Shown piece after piece: positions 54,765 through 64,000 of a DNA stretch of 64,000 bases. Within the stretch, counting starts at the first letter, position 1, and each line of letters starts with the position of its first letter. This stretch comes from Prorocentrum cordatum (lineage: Eukaryota > Sar > Dinophyceae > Prorocentrales > Prorocentraceae): the NCBI GenBank assembly GCA_963575745.1, contig CAUYUJ010005614.1:267315-331314 (forward strand), written 5' to 3'. The notes below the pieces were generated by a model. The model was not told where the DNA came from, did no database searches, and saw nothing but the letters and a program-made list of their open reading frames with translations. The translations under genes and the position numbers were made by a program.

Positions 54765-56430
54765 CATAAGTTATCCCTGTTCTCGATCGGGAGGGCGCGC
54801 CGATGCGCGGCGCGGCGAGGAAGGCCCCCTTGCGCGATAAGTCCGACAGCGGCCCGCCAAGCCAGTGCTCGACCACCGCAGCAACCTGGTCGTCGCAAGG
54901 CCACCATTACTGCGGGTCGCCTGCCCGGGCACGCCAAACGCAAGTGACAACGCAGTTCACGGAGTTCGCGAACATCACCCACGCGTCGTGCTGAGCGAGG
55001 CAGTGGCGAAGAAGGGCGTTCATACGCGCGGCAAAGGCAGCGAGCCGGATCTGGGCGCGTTCCACCGGGGCAGAGCCTGCCAGGCCCCAGCGGGCACGTC
55101 GCGCCAGTCGTCGCCCTCCGCCTGAAGACGCCGGTTCCGCGCGCAGAGAATCGAGCTTCCTGGGCAGGGGAAAAACTGGAACGACGCGCTGCTGCAAGAC
55201 GGCTGAAGCCCGGCCGGCGCGCCATGAGCGACCTCCATCGCGTCTTGGACACGTCGGCCTCAGGGCCGATGTTGCCGACTGTCTGGGCGGCCAGTTGCGC
55301 GGGCGCTCGCTTGGGACCCAGGAATAAATGCGGTCTAGATATGCCGCGGCACCCGCCTTCGCACGCAACGCCCGAAGGCCCCGGCGCAACGCGCCCAGGC
55401 AAGTCAGCCGCCAGAAAAGTTGCGGAAAAAACCGGCGAGAGGGGCAACCCTCGTCGAGGCCCAGGACTTGCTGAACCGCTTCGCTCGGCCCCCCGCTGCC
55501 CTAGAGGACGCGCTGCCCAGGGCGGTCGCACATCGCGCGGGCAAGGAGCTCCAAGTCAGGGCACCGCTGGCGCAAGGCTTGGAAGCTCTCCCGGCGCCAA
55601 CTCCTGCTGAAGGCCGACTTCACGTCGATGGAAACAAACGCGGAGTCGGGCAACTCCTCCGCCGCGGCGGCCCCTGCCTTCTGCAAGGCGACGGCCCCAG
55701 CCGACACGCCCACGCAAAACTGCGCGGTTCTGACTGCCCGGCGAATTCATCGCTCTGGACCGAGCGCGCTGCCTTTGTTGGCAGCCGTCGCGGCACAGCG
55801 CCACTGGCCACAACGCGCGCGCCATGGTTGGCCTTGGCCAGCCCCGACAGCTTGGCAACGAACAAATCGCAGGCCGCCGCGGGCGCGCTCCCTGGCAGCC
55901 AGAGACAGCATGCGGGCTGCGGCCAGACAGCTGTCGGCGCTCCAGCCCATCGAGATCCAGCGATCGCAACGGCCTCCCATGGGAACGGGTCCGCTTCCAC
56001 GCGGCAAGAGAGACCAGGACGCCATGATCGTCTGCTCCATGTCCGCTGCGAAGAGCCTGGCCGAGGTCACGAATTCCGCAGGGCCCCGGCCCCACGCCTC
56101 GTCCTGGCCGTCCCAGGCGAGTTCCGGGTGGTAGCCCCTTTTGTTCGTGGAAGGCAAAGTGCGTAGTGGCCACATCGCGCGCCAAAGCCGCCCCCCATTC
56201 TACTTGGCATGCTTTGCCCAGCTCCCCGTCACGCAAAAGCTGGCGAACACGACGAACCTTGCGAGTGAGTTGGATAGCGCTGCTGCGGGTCTTCCGGCGC
56301 ACAGCGGTTAAGCGGCAGAGGATGTCTCCTTCCCCGCCCAGAATCCCAGAACAAGGTGAACAGTTCGCTCACGCGCTCCGCGACCGGTTTGCTCTCCATC
56401 AGTGTCCGAATATAGCTAGGCAAAGACAAA
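54765..56430 (-). mobile_element. LINE-D relic (RT)
   Basis: Minus strand. The pre-RT linker RRVRQLLRDGELGKACQ (about 56255-56205), motif A VSIDVKSAFSRSWRRESFQA (about 55640-55585) with LRQRCPDLELLARAMC, and motif C remnant AAYLDRIYSWVPSERP (about 55340), where YLDD has become YLDR, identify a LINE RT. Frameshifts separate every block. It starts near 56430 (LPSYIRTLMESKPVAERVSE) and fades near 54765. Confidence 0.6.
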
Positions 56431-57185
56431 CGATCAGTAAGCAGGAACAGACGTTAACTGGCGAGTCGCTGATAATCATCCTGGACCTGCAGCGCCCAGG
56501 AAGCGACAGTTTCCTTGGGCCCCCCCCCAACCGCGAACTGGAGCCTCAACATCATGACCTGGCTGAGGAGAGCCCCATCGAGCCACCCACGCGCCGATGG
56601 CGACCACATCCATTCCATGCGGTGGAGCTCTGAGCCTGGGAGGTCTGGACTGGAAGACGGACCAGGTCCTGAACTGCATCCCCAGTCGCCTCTTCAGTGC
56701 TGCCCTCCTGCTGCTCTGGCTGGTAGGCCATTGGCACGTCGGCGCCTCGCGGCGATGCTTGCTGTGAACTGCATGCCTGGCCTGCCGGCTGGACCTCCAA
56801 ACGCCAACGCGAGGTCAGCCCAGCCAGCGACCGCATGGGGGGGTCCGAGCACCTCGCCTCCAGTCAGGGTGTATACTTGGGGTGAGCCAGATTCGCGCTC
56901 TTGGAAATCTGGACGTCCCATTGGCGGAATTTCTCTTGGCACACCTGGCACTTCCCCCGCAACCGCCCCCAGGCATCTTGAACTGAACAGCACCATCCCG
57001 AATCCTGTGGCCATACCCAGCGGCGCCAGCTTCTCTGCCGCGGCTCCGGGCCTGCGTCGACATCCATTCCCTGCGGCGGGCCGCCCTCGCCAGGGCAGCC
57101 CAGCGTGGAGCCCCAGTCCCGAAAGCACCAGCCCGCTGCCCATGCGGCCAGGGCAGCGGACGAGGCAGCCACGGCTTGGGCCTTC
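56431..57185. other. Unassigned DNA
   Basis: Long frames in both directions but no recognisable domain. A minus-strand Cys pair GKCQVCQEKF is too little to call. Confidence 0.35.
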
Positions 57186-57492
57186 TCCTCTTCCTCCTCC
57201 TCCTCCTCCTCCACCTCCACCTCCACCTCCTCCCACCTCCACCTCCACCTCCACCTCCACCTCCACCTCCACCTCCACCTCCACCTCCTCCTCCTCCTCC
57301 ACCTCCACCTCCACCTCCACCTCCACCTCCCCCTCCCCCTCCCCCTCCCCCTCCCCTCCCTCCCCCTCCCCCTCCCCTCCCCCTCCCCTCCCCCTCCCCC
57401 TCCACCTCCACCTCCACCTCCACCTCCACCTCCACCTCCACCTCCACCTCCACCTCCACCTCCACCTCCACCTCCACCTCCACCTCCACCAT
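57186..57492. repeat. (CCACCT)n / (CTCCAC)n hexanucleotide
   Basis: About 300 bp of CCTCCA hexamers with a CTCCCC-rich middle (57330-57405), located just past LINE-E's 3' untranslated region. It may be the element's repeat tail. Confidence 0.92.
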
Positions 57493-57549
57493 GTTGCATG
57501 TTGCATGCATTCAAGGGGAATCCGAGCACTCCTCGGGCCCGCTCGGACC

Positions 57550-60500
57550 TCATTGTGAGATCCTGTGCCCTGGCACCCCCATCGCCCGCGCACAGTCCTC
57601 TTGTGACTTCGCAGCGAGGGTGCTCGGCCATTGCGATAACCCTTGCGGCAGTAGCCCTCGCAAGAGTCTCGACCTCGCCTTCTTCCCCGTGCTTGTGGGG
57701 GGGAGGCAAGGTTCCTTCAGCTTAAAGGCGCGAGTCGCCGACACCCCCCCACACCTGCTGCAAAATGCGACTCCACGGAGAACATGGAGGTGTGGGAGGT
57801 GTGTCGCGTGAAACCACTGGGCGTGATTCGGGGTACACGGGGGCCCGAGCCAGGACTCCTTGGTCCCTCGAATCTGGTACCTGAAACAGATGTTGCACCT
57901 GAGGCCCTCGGGAACATCCTCGAGAACATGCTGGGCGTGGCCCCACCTCTTTGGGGCCTTGACCCGCCCTCGCTTCTTTGGAGCGGGCGGCGGGGCAGGG
58001 AAAACTTCCCAGAAAAACTCCTGGACAGCGGCGATCCGATTCTGGATGAGTTCTACCTCGCGATCAGCCTCTAAGACGGGGCGGGTCACCCAATCAGGAA
58101 GTTGGACTCGCACTGCTGCATCTGTTGCAATCTGATCTGCTAACTGATTCACCAGATATGCCCAGGGCTGGATGTTATAAACCCAGAAATCACTCTCCGT
58201 GGGGTGTGATTTGGTCTTGTGGAACTCCAGGGTCCCGTCGAAGCTCTGGCGGGCCTCCCAGAACTCCTCCCATAGGTCAACTGAACATTTGTGCCGCCAA
58301 AGGGGCCCTCGAAGGACTCCTCGATATACGTAGGCTGAGTCTGTCACGACGGTAATCTCCCCTGCTAAGTTCTGAATAGCCTTGACCACCGCGTAGAGCT
58401 CTCCGCGGTTGACTGTCTGTCTTCCTGGCAGGCCTCCTCTTAAAGTTCCTATGGTCTCAAGGTCGGAATCTTTAACTGCTACCCCCCAGCCAACTCTCCT
58501 CAGCCTCGGATCATTCGGAAACCTTCCTCCTCCAGCATCGGTACCAACCAAAAACTTGCCCTTGATCGGGCCCCCTTGGATCATGAAGGTCCCCGTGGCT
58601 CCGAGGGTGGCTCTGGGAGGGTGTTGGTCCAGGCGTCCTGTCGTAAAATCAGCTGGCTGCAGTCCTCGTCCCCATTTCACTGGATAGGATGGAAACTCAT
58701 CAATAGCCTTCTGGACGAGGTACTGGGAGTCGAGGACTGCTTCATCAGTACTGCGCGCGTGCGCTGGGCATGTCCAAAGGCGGTGAAGGTCATCCCCCAC
58801 TGGTGCTCCACACCTGGCACAGCATGCTGACTGGCTTGGTTTACATTCGTGAACTCGGGCGCTGGTCCAGATCGAGGCCTTTCCGAGGGCTTGAAGGGCT
58901 TTGGCTCGAACGGGTTGGTGATCATTCCGAAGCTTCCGATAGGTCTTCTGAAACTGGAAGGTGTCGATCCCGAACTCAGCTCCCCCTCCTAGATGGAACT
59001 GCGAGGCCCTTTCCCAGAGAACCCGAGATACATATTCACTGAAGTCGTCCAGGAAGGCCGTCTGGGCTCTGAGGTCTCCAGGGACGAGTTTATACCGTTG
59101 GTTGTCGGGAAGGATCCATCCCCAGGGCCCCACCATGTACACTCCTAGGTCATGAAGGGTGGCAATGAGCGCCGAGAAGAGGGAGGTAACCTTACTCCAT
59201 CGGGTCTTACTTGCCAGACGTGCCACTGTGGGGCACCACCTTTTGCCAATTGCCTTGTGCAACTCTGGATTCTGGTTGACCATGTCGAACCAGGTCTTGA
59301 CAACTTGCATGGGGAGGTAATGCGCAGGATCCTCCTGCTGCTGTCCCCGTGCTGACAAAGCAAAGCCTGTCGTCGTGCATCCATACTTGGGAACATATCC
59401 GAGTCCTCGGACTAGTCGTCCCCGAACTAGCTTGAGTACAGTCGGCGCAATACCTTGCCCCTGTTGGCCCCAGAAGAGCTGTGGGCGGGCCCCCGTGTTG
59501 ACCAGCCTCCGACTCTTCTTGGTAGTCCTGGTGAGGTTGGTGATCCCTTTGAGCCTCTGGAGCCCCTTCTTGAAACGCTCCTTCCGAATCTTCAGGCGCC
59601 TCCGTAACCCCAGGGTGGTGTCCAGGCCGAGGTCCCTCCCCTGGATACTGGTCTTGACGGCCCACCCCAACTCCTTCGTACGCTCGCTTATCTTGGCGCT
59701 CAGCCCAGGCACCGACGCGAGAACACAGGATTTAGGTGATAGCCTGCAACCGTGGGTCTCGAGCTTCTTACCCAGGAAAGCCATCGCCTCTGGAACCACC
59801 TCCAAGATCTCCTTAGACGAGCCCCAAACTCGCAACCTCAGGTCGTCAACCCAGGTACGAAAACGAACTCGAGGAAACTGATAGTGTAGGTCTTCCAAAA
59901 TATTATACAGGAAGGCTCGGGCGAGGGATGTTGACTGTGTGCAGCCTTGCAGGACGCTGTCTGTTGGGCACGTAGGTGACGAGCATCCTAGCGAGGCGGA
60001 GGACAGAAATCTAGCCGCCTGATGAACAATCATGGCGTGCATGAGCGGGATGGTGGGGTACTCAAGACTGATGGCCACCCCACAGACATACTCCGTACAA
60101 ATAGTGTCGAAAAACTTTTCGATGTCAGTCAGTGCCTCTGCGAGCGGTATCTGCAAACTGGTGACCAGCTCCGCTGTCACTTCACTCAAAAGGGCTGCTC
60201 GCAGGCACGAGGACCCTCGGACGGCCTCATCCCAAAAGCCTGCTCTTTTGGAGTCCCACGCGGTGAGGCCTGGACGATATAACTTGACTAGGATACGGTA
60301 GAAGCTGTTGGCATGGGTAATGGGCCGATCGGCTTCGATACTCTTAGGGAGGAGTCGAACCATATTGAGCAGCACCTGCGCGGGATACTTAAAGGTGGTC
60401 CGAACCTGATTGATCAGGTTGGTGAAGGCAATCTTGCCCTCGGGCGGCAGGGCGTCGAGCTCGCGCGGGTGCCACAGGTCAGCACCTCCTGCTGAGCTAG

Positions 60501-62292
60501 GACTGTACCTCCGTACAACTTCAAACACTTCGGCTTCTGTCCAATCTGGCTCCTGGGCGGCACATTGTTGGGCTACTCTTCGGAGCTCTTGAAGCCAGGG
60601 AGGATCCTCTGGGCACTGGCGGGGTCCCTTAGGGCTCCAGTATTTCTCCCAGTAGGTGAGCTTGTGCTGCATGATAAGGATGGGGTCATCAGTGAGGGCC
60701 CCATTGAGAGATACCACGTCTTGTTCTTCAGGAGGGAGAGGGGTTCCCTTGGTTATGGCATGAGATATCTTACCTCCCTTTTTAAGGTCCTCCTCGATCC
60801 ACTCCTGGAAAGCCTTCCGAGACGCCTGATGTTCTTTCTTCTGAAAATGTTGGGATATCTGTTCAAGATACTCCCCAAGGGTCTGCCCTGCCCCGATCTG
60901 GAAATTGGCCCCGAAAACCTCAAGATCCGAGAACTGGCCTGTGAAATACTCGAGAATGACATGTTTAATCTCGGGGTCGACATACTCTGGCCAACTAAGA
61001 TCTGGAATAATTCTGTTCAAAAGCGCCTGCAATGCAAAAACTTGCGCATGGGGCCCAGGGCGTCGCAGGAAATGATCACGATCCTGCACCCGCGCGACGA
61101 TCACCTGCCACCGGTTTGCGTCGCTGGTGACCAGCCCCGTCTGGGGCGCTGGCGGTAGCAAGGGGCGCCTGCGAAGCTGTGCACACTGCCCGCGCTGCGG
61201 GACGGACTGGGATCCCACCTTGTTGTGGGTTTCCTGCAGCTCCAAGGCACGGCTCAAGATTGCATAATCTCGGGTACTCTGCTTGCTGACATGCTGGGCA
61301 CAAACGGGGTAGGTGGGTGTGAGGTTCATGCTCTCCTCCTCCTCCTCCGCCCTCTCGTAATAGTATTCCCACGAGTGCTTGACTCCAGAGTACTCTTTGG
61401 GGAGAGGGGGTGCTCGACTGCATGCCAAGATCTCCTTCTGCGCGACTGCGCGTGCCAGAACACCTGCCACGCCTAAGTGCGGTCTCCACGGGCCCTCCAG
61501 GACTGCCGTGAGGGAAGTGTCGAGAGCGAGACGCTGGTCGACCACAAAGTAGTCTAGCATCCGATGCCCATTCGAGCACGTCCACGTCGTATTTTCTGGG
61601 GTAACCACGACCCCACGTACCCAGGAAAGCCACTTCATGGGTTTCTCCAAATCCTCAGGAACAATATTCCAATCCCCCGCGATGAGGTAGGGGAGCTTCT
61701 GCGTGCGGATGCGGGTGGTGAATTCCATGACGATATCACGATTTGCTTGGTTCATCCCAACCCCTGAAATCAGATAAACGGCAACCACCAAGAAATTCAC
61801 CCCATCGAGCTTGATGATACAACTGGTCCATCGGGTCCCCATGGCAAGAGGCTTGATGTGGCCCTTGGCTCCCATGACCCGAGCGTGGGAAGAGAGGTGA
61901 GATCGAACCCCGAGAAGGATCCCACCTTGGCTTCCCTGAGCGGTAGGTGTGGCGGGGCAGACATATGTCTTCCAGCCACTCTTCTGAAACTTTTTCCGAA
62001 CATCCCCATGTCGGTCTAGTGTGAGGTGTGTCTCTGTCAAAACACACACGTCTGCTGTGAAACGAGAGTCCAAAATATACTTCTTAGCGGTGTTATTCCA
62101 TGTAGTGATATTGGCGGCGTAGATTGCTAATGACCCTCCCTTCCCACTTGCATTTCCCTTAGCCTGAGAGAAGGACGGGTAGCCAAAATTGGCCGCGTAA
62201 TCTATGTACGGGTAGTTGGCGATGGCTGCCTCACTATTGCTCACGAAAAGCATGACCGTCGCGAGCAGGAGGAACTTCGGCTTCATCACCAT
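57550..62292 (-). CDS. LINE-E ORF2: endonuclease, reverse transcriptase, RNase H
   Basis: 1580 aa from ATG 62292 (MVMKPK; a second ATG lies at 62286). Residues 1-22 form a signal-peptide-like hydrophobic start, LLLATVMLFVSNSEA. The EEP endonuclease (about 55-290) has AANITTWN, VLTETHLT (Glu at about 87), IAGDWNIV (about 204), and late HRMLDYFVV and WRPHLGV. RT (about 600-1000): DRPITHANSFYRILV, motif A ALTDIEKFFDTI, motif B LQGCTQSTSLARAFL, motif C RTWVDDLRLRV (about 814). RNase H (about 1245-1400): LVGTDAGGG, RGELYAVVKAI, VVTDSAYVYRG, LVNQLADQIAT, giving all four acidic residues. A C-terminal zinc region follows (LRCNICFRYQ, FCSRCGG). It carries out target-primed reverse transcription. The frame upstream of 62292 is open but overlaps ORF1 and is not expected to be used. 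Confidence 0.88.
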   Translation of the reverse strand: MVMKPKFLLLATVMLFVSNSEAAIANYPYIDYAANFGYPSFSQAKGNASGKGGSLAIYAANITTWNNTAKKYILDSRFTADVCVLTETHLTLDRHGDVRKKFQKSGWKTYVCPATPTAQGSQGGILLGVRSHLSSHARVMGAKGHIKPLAMGTRWTSCIIKLDGVNFLVVAVYLISGVGMNQANRDIVMEFTTRIRTQKLPYLIAGDWNIVPEDLEKPMKWLSWVRGVVVTPENTTWTCSNGHRMLDYFVVDQRLALDTSLTAVLEGPWRPHLGVAGVLARAVAQKEILACSRAPPLPKEYSGVKHSWEYYYERAEEEEESMNLTPTYPVCAQHVSKQSTRDYAILSRALELQETHNKVGSQSVPQRGQCAQLRRRPLLPPAPQTGLVTSDANRWQVIVARVQDRDHFLRRPGPHAQVFALQALLNRIIPDLSWPEYVDPEIKHVILEYFTGQFSDLEVFGANFQIGAGQTLGEYLEQISQHFQKKEHQASRKAFQEWIEEDLKKGGKISHAITKGTPLPPEEQDVVSLNGALTDDPILIMQHKLTYWEKYWSPKGPRQCPEDPPWLQELRRVAQQCAAQEPDWTEAEVFEVVRRYSPSSAGGADLWHPRELDALPPEGKIAFTNLINQVRTTFKYPAQVLLNMVRLLPKSIEADRPITHANSFYRILVKLYRPGLTAWDSKRAGFWDEAVRGSSCLRAALLSEVTAELVTSLQIPLAEALTDIEKFFDTICTEYVCGVAISLEYPTIPLMHAMIVHQAARFLSSASLGCSSPTCPTDSVLQGCTQSTSLARAFLYNILEDLHYQFPRVRFRTWVDDLRLRVWGSSKEILEVVPEAMAFLGKKLETHGCRLSPKSCVLASVPGLSAKISERTKELGWAVKTSIQGRDLGLDTTLGLRRRLKIRKERFKKGLQRLKGITNLTRTTKKSRRLVNTGARPQLFWGQQGQGIAPTVLKLVRGRLVRGLGYVPKYGCTTTGFALSARGQQQEDPAHYLPMQVVKTWFDMVNQNPELHKAIGKRWCPTVARLASKTRWSKVTSLFSALIATLHDLGVYMVGPWGWILPDNQRYKLVPGDLRAQTAFLDDFSEYVSRVLWERASQFHLGGGAEFGIDTFQFQKTYRKLRNDHQPVRAKALQALGKASIWTSARVHECKPSQSACCARCGAPVGDDLHRLWTCPAHARSTDEAVLDSQYLVQKAIDEFPSYPVKWGRGLQPADFTTGRLDQHPPRATLGATGTFMIQGGPIKGKFLVGTDAGGGRFPNDPRLRRVGWGVAVKDSDLETIGTLRGGLPGRQTVNRGELYAVVKAIQNLAGEITVVTDSAYVYRGVLRGPLWRHKCSVDLWEEFWEARQSFDGTLEFHKTKSHPTESDFWVYNIQPWAYLVNQLADQIATDAAVRVQLPDWVTRPVLEADREVELIQNRIAAVQEFFWEVFPAPPPAPKKRGRVKAPKRWGHAQHVLEDVPEGLRCNICFRYQIRGTKESWLGPPCTPNHAQWFHATHLPHLHVLRGVAFCSRCGGVSATRAFKLKEPCLPPTSTGKKARSRLLRGLLPQGLSQWPSTLAAKSQEDCARAMGVPGHRISQ

Positions 62293-63310
62293 CGATCTGC
62301 ATGGTGTTCTCGCGCCGCGGGCTGGTGCTGCGCCGCTCTGGTGGCTGCGATGCGGCAGCGCGCCTGCCGCGCCCTTGGGCTCGCCCGCCGCTGGGGCCCC
62401 CGCTGGCGCCCGCACCCATGGCTGCCTGGCGGGCGGCCCTCGCCACTGCGCCTGGGGCGGGCGCCACGCCTGCCGCCGCTGGCCCTGGGGGCGCCAAGCC
62501 GCCTGGGGCTGGGGCGCCTGGGGCCTCGGCGGCAGCGGCTGGCGCGGGGGCTCCCCCTGCGGCCCCGCCTGGCAGCTGGATGCCGAGGTGCCCCGCGATG
62601 GCTGGGTTGGCGGCGAGGAACTGGGCGAAGATGTGCTGCTCGGCTTCGCCCATGGCCGCTGCGCTGGCGACTGGGGGCGTGGGGACTGGTTCCCCTGCCC
62701 CTCCCTCTGGGCGGACCATGGCCGCCCATTCTCTGGACTTGGTGGCGGCCGTCTCCTTGGCTGCTGCTTCTTGAGCCACGGCGACTGCGAGGGACTCTTC
62801 TGCTTGCTCCAACTCCTCCCGTAGCTGATCAACTCGTTTCTGACATTCATCCTTGTATGCTGTGGCCCTCTGCATTGACCGCTTGGCGAGGCTGACTTGC
62901 TGCGACAACTGGGTCCCGCGAGTGGTCCCCGTCTCCTCCTCCTCCTCCTCGGCCCCGTCAGTGGCGGCAATGTACTGCTTCTTGAAAACCTCCAATTGCG
63001 GTCCCCCGAGGAGCCCCTGAAGTCCCTGGACGATACGCATGAGCTGCGGGTCATCCTCGGTGGGCTCCTCACTCTTTGGCATATTGGAGAGTAACATGGC
63101 CCCGCACTTACACAGCGGGTCCTTGTACGCACGACTGATCCACTTCCATTTACCACACGTGTCGCACACAACATACTGCTTTTTCTGCTCCTGCTTCTTC
63201 CATTCTCCGTTCTTATCCTTGGACCAGTTCCTCCAGTCCGAGGTCCAACCTCCGCGTCGGCCATCTCGCTGCTGCTGTCTGCTGCCACGCTGCGAGCTCC
63301 AGTTCGCCAT
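62234..63310 (-). CDS. LINE-E ORF1, zinc and coiled-coil protein
   Basis: 358 aa from the ATG at 63310 (MANWSSQRGSRQQQRDGRRG), the first ATG after the SL. A basic, Trp-rich N-terminus is followed by a zinc-ribbon-like motif, YVVCDTCGKWKWISRAYKDP then LCKCGA (about residues 53-80). An acidic stretch, a coiled coil (about 130-190, CQKRVDQLREELEQAEESLA), an Ala/Gly/Pro-rich region and a basic Arg-rich C-terminal part follow. This suits an RNA-binding ORF1 that forms ribonucleoprotein with element RNA. Its last 59 nt overlap ORF2, which starts in the +1 frame; ORF2 could be reached by reinitiation. The frame is open upstream of 63310 into the TCC repeat but lies before the SL and is not part of the mRNA. 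Confidence 0.8.
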   Translation of the reverse strand: MANWSSQRGSRQQQRDGRRGGWTSDWRNWSKDKNGEWKKQEQKKQYVVCDTCGKWKWISRAYKDPLCKCGAMLLSNMPKSEEPTEDDPQLMRIVQGLQGLLGGPQLEVFKKQYIAATDGAEEEEEETGTTRGTQLSQQVSLAKRSMQRATAYKDECQKRVDQLREELEQAEESLAVAVAQEAAAKETAATKSREWAAMVRPEGGAGEPVPTPPVASAAAMGEAEQHIFAQFLAANPAIAGHLGIQLPGGAAGGAPAPAAAAEAPGAPAPGGLAPPGPAAAGVAPAPGAVARAARQAAMGAGASGGPSGGRAQGRGRRAAASQPPERRSTSPRRENTMQIDGDEAEVPPARDGHAFREQ

Positions 63311-63399
63311 GGGCGGCAGCGCGGCTCTGGGTCCGTGGCCGAAATGGCCGTCACTGCTGGCCGCGCTTGAGCGAGGTTGGGAAGTCCAGGAGCAGGCCC

Positions 63400-63421
63400 C
63401 TTGAGCCAAAATGGCTACGGC
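63400..63421 (-). other. Spliced-leader sequence at LINE-E 5' end
   Basis: All 22 minus-strand bases agree with the conserved dinoflagellate SL (first base G, allowed by its degenerate first position; core CCGTAGCCATTTTGGCTCAA). It is fused to the LINE leader 89 nt before ORF1. SL RNA genes carry a donor site (GT) and further SL RNA sequence after the SL; here the next bases are GGGCCTGC, so this is a retroposed copy, not an SL RNA gene. Confidence 0.93.
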
Positions 63422-63588
63422 TTCTCCTCCTCCTCCTCCTCCTCCTCCNNNNNNNNNNNNNNNNNNNNNNNNNNNNNNNNNNNNNNNNNNNNNNNNNNNN
63501 NNNNNNNNNNNNNNNNNNNNNNNNNNNNNNNNNNNNNNNNNNNNNNNNTCCTCCTCCTCCTCCTCCTCCTCCTCCTCCTCCTGGCTAA
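63422..63588. repeat. (TCC)n microsatellite with 100-N assembly gap
   Basis: TCC repeats flank exactly 100 N (63449-63548), a conventional gap of unknown true size. Confidence 0.95.
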
Positions 63589-63694
63589 CTCCTCCCTGTC
63601 GCACCGCGAGGCTGGTCGCAAGGGTGGGCCAGGCGTGTCGCTTGTGGAAGTCCTACCATGTACGACCCTGAAGCTTCAAAATGGACAACCATTT

Positions 63695-64000
63695 TCACAG
63701 ATGGAGGGCGGGCCGCTTCCAAAATGTGGTTTTCGTACTAGCGCCGCGAATAATCGTTTACAAATTTGCACGAACTTCACAGATTGAAGGCGGGTCGTTT
63801 TCAAAATGTGTCTCTCGCCTTACCGCCGCGCACATTCGTTTTACAGAATTAAACGAATTTCACGGATGAGGATCGGTTCCTTTTCAAACTGGGGCTCGCG
63901 CCTTCGCGCGAGAGTTGTACGGATGGAGGGCGGTTCCTTTTAGTGACTCTCGCGTGAGCGCCGCGCACGTTCGTCTCAAAAATCGCAAGAGTTTCACGGA
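63695..64000. repeat. 82-bp tandem repeat
   Basis: Units begin near 63699, 63781, 63864, 63920 (short spacing) and 63998, each with CAC[AG]GATGGAGGGCGG, CAAAATGTG and GCCGCGCACATTCGTT-like blocks. It continues past the window end. Confidence 0.8.

Larger units (their letters stand above)
57493..63421 (-). mobile_element. LINE-E, SL-tagged and apparently coding-competent LINE
   Basis: About 5.9 kb: exact SL (63421-63400), an 89-nt leader, ORF1 (63310-62234), overlapping ORF2 (62292-57550), a short 3' untranslated region, and a hexanucleotide tract that may be the tail. Both ORFs are uninterrupted and all catalytic motifs are present, unlike every other element in the window. The left boundary and any target duplication could not be fixed. 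Confidence 0.85.

Noticed and set aside
56515-57811. Pro- or Gly-rich long ORFs on both strands
   Set aside because: They read the CCACCT hexanucleotide; no motif outside the repeat supports them.
63311-63604. Upstream extension of LINE-E ORF1 through the TCC repeat and gap
   Set aside because: It lies before the SL, so it is not in the mature mRNA, and it runs through unknown bases.

Overview
This window looks like a transposon-rich, gene-poor stretch of a dinoflagellate nuclear genome. The strongest evidence is a 22-nt match to the dinoflagellate spliced leader (SL) at 63400-63421 (minus strand) and a one-mismatch SL at 28352-28373 (minus strand). The DNA is visibly GC-rich, the retroelements resemble those of dinoflagellate genomes, and microsatellites are very abundant. 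The genus cannot be fixed by eye. I found no convincing host gene, tRNA or rRNA. All alignments and identities below were judged by eye.

Left third (1-28.4 kb): two LINEs, each split by a Ty1/copia-type LTR retrotransposon. LINE-A (plus strand, 1-16810) has ORF1-like, endonuclease and reverse transcriptase (RT) sections, and is interrupted at 5193 by copia element C1 (minus strand, 5194-14739). LINE-B (minus strand, 28373-16815) begins with a relict SL and is interrupted inside ORF1 by copia element C2 (minus strand, 18825-28130). Both insertions have TG..CA-type LTRs and 4-bp target-site duplications (CGGC and CCAG). Removing each copia element with one target copy rejoins the LINE reading frame. 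C1 is young (LTRs differ by 3 substitutions plus GA-repeat length). C2 is old (LTRs about 82% identical, several catalytic residues lost). The copia layout is gag - protease - Cys-rich segment - methyltransferase-like domain - integrase - RT - RNase H.

Middle (28.4-51 kb): almost entirely tandem repeats. These include a 760-bp satellite with 100-bp hairpins bounded by terminal inverted repeats (28843-31244), TG/TA-rich DNA, a 28/56-bp minisatellite between inverted C/G-tract repeats (33228-37030), a 111-bp repeat array (39180-43330) split by a 1-kb element with inverted repeats, and (ATC)n, (CTC)n, (CT)n and CCCCAAGAGGC-type repeats.

Right part (51-64 kb): degenerate minus-strand LINE fragments (LINE-C, LINE-D), a plus-strand gag-like relic, and LINE-E (minus strand, 63421-57493). 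LINE-E looks coding-competent: SL, an 89-nt leader, ORF1 (358 aa), then an overlapping ORF2 (1580 aa) with endonuclease, RT and RNase H. A 100-N assembly gap (63449-63548) sits in a TCC repeat just upstream, followed by an 82-bp tandem repeat.

Taken together, the window records LINE mRNAs that were trans-spliced and copied back with their SL, and copia elements that inserted into those LINEs carrying a methyltransferase-like domain.
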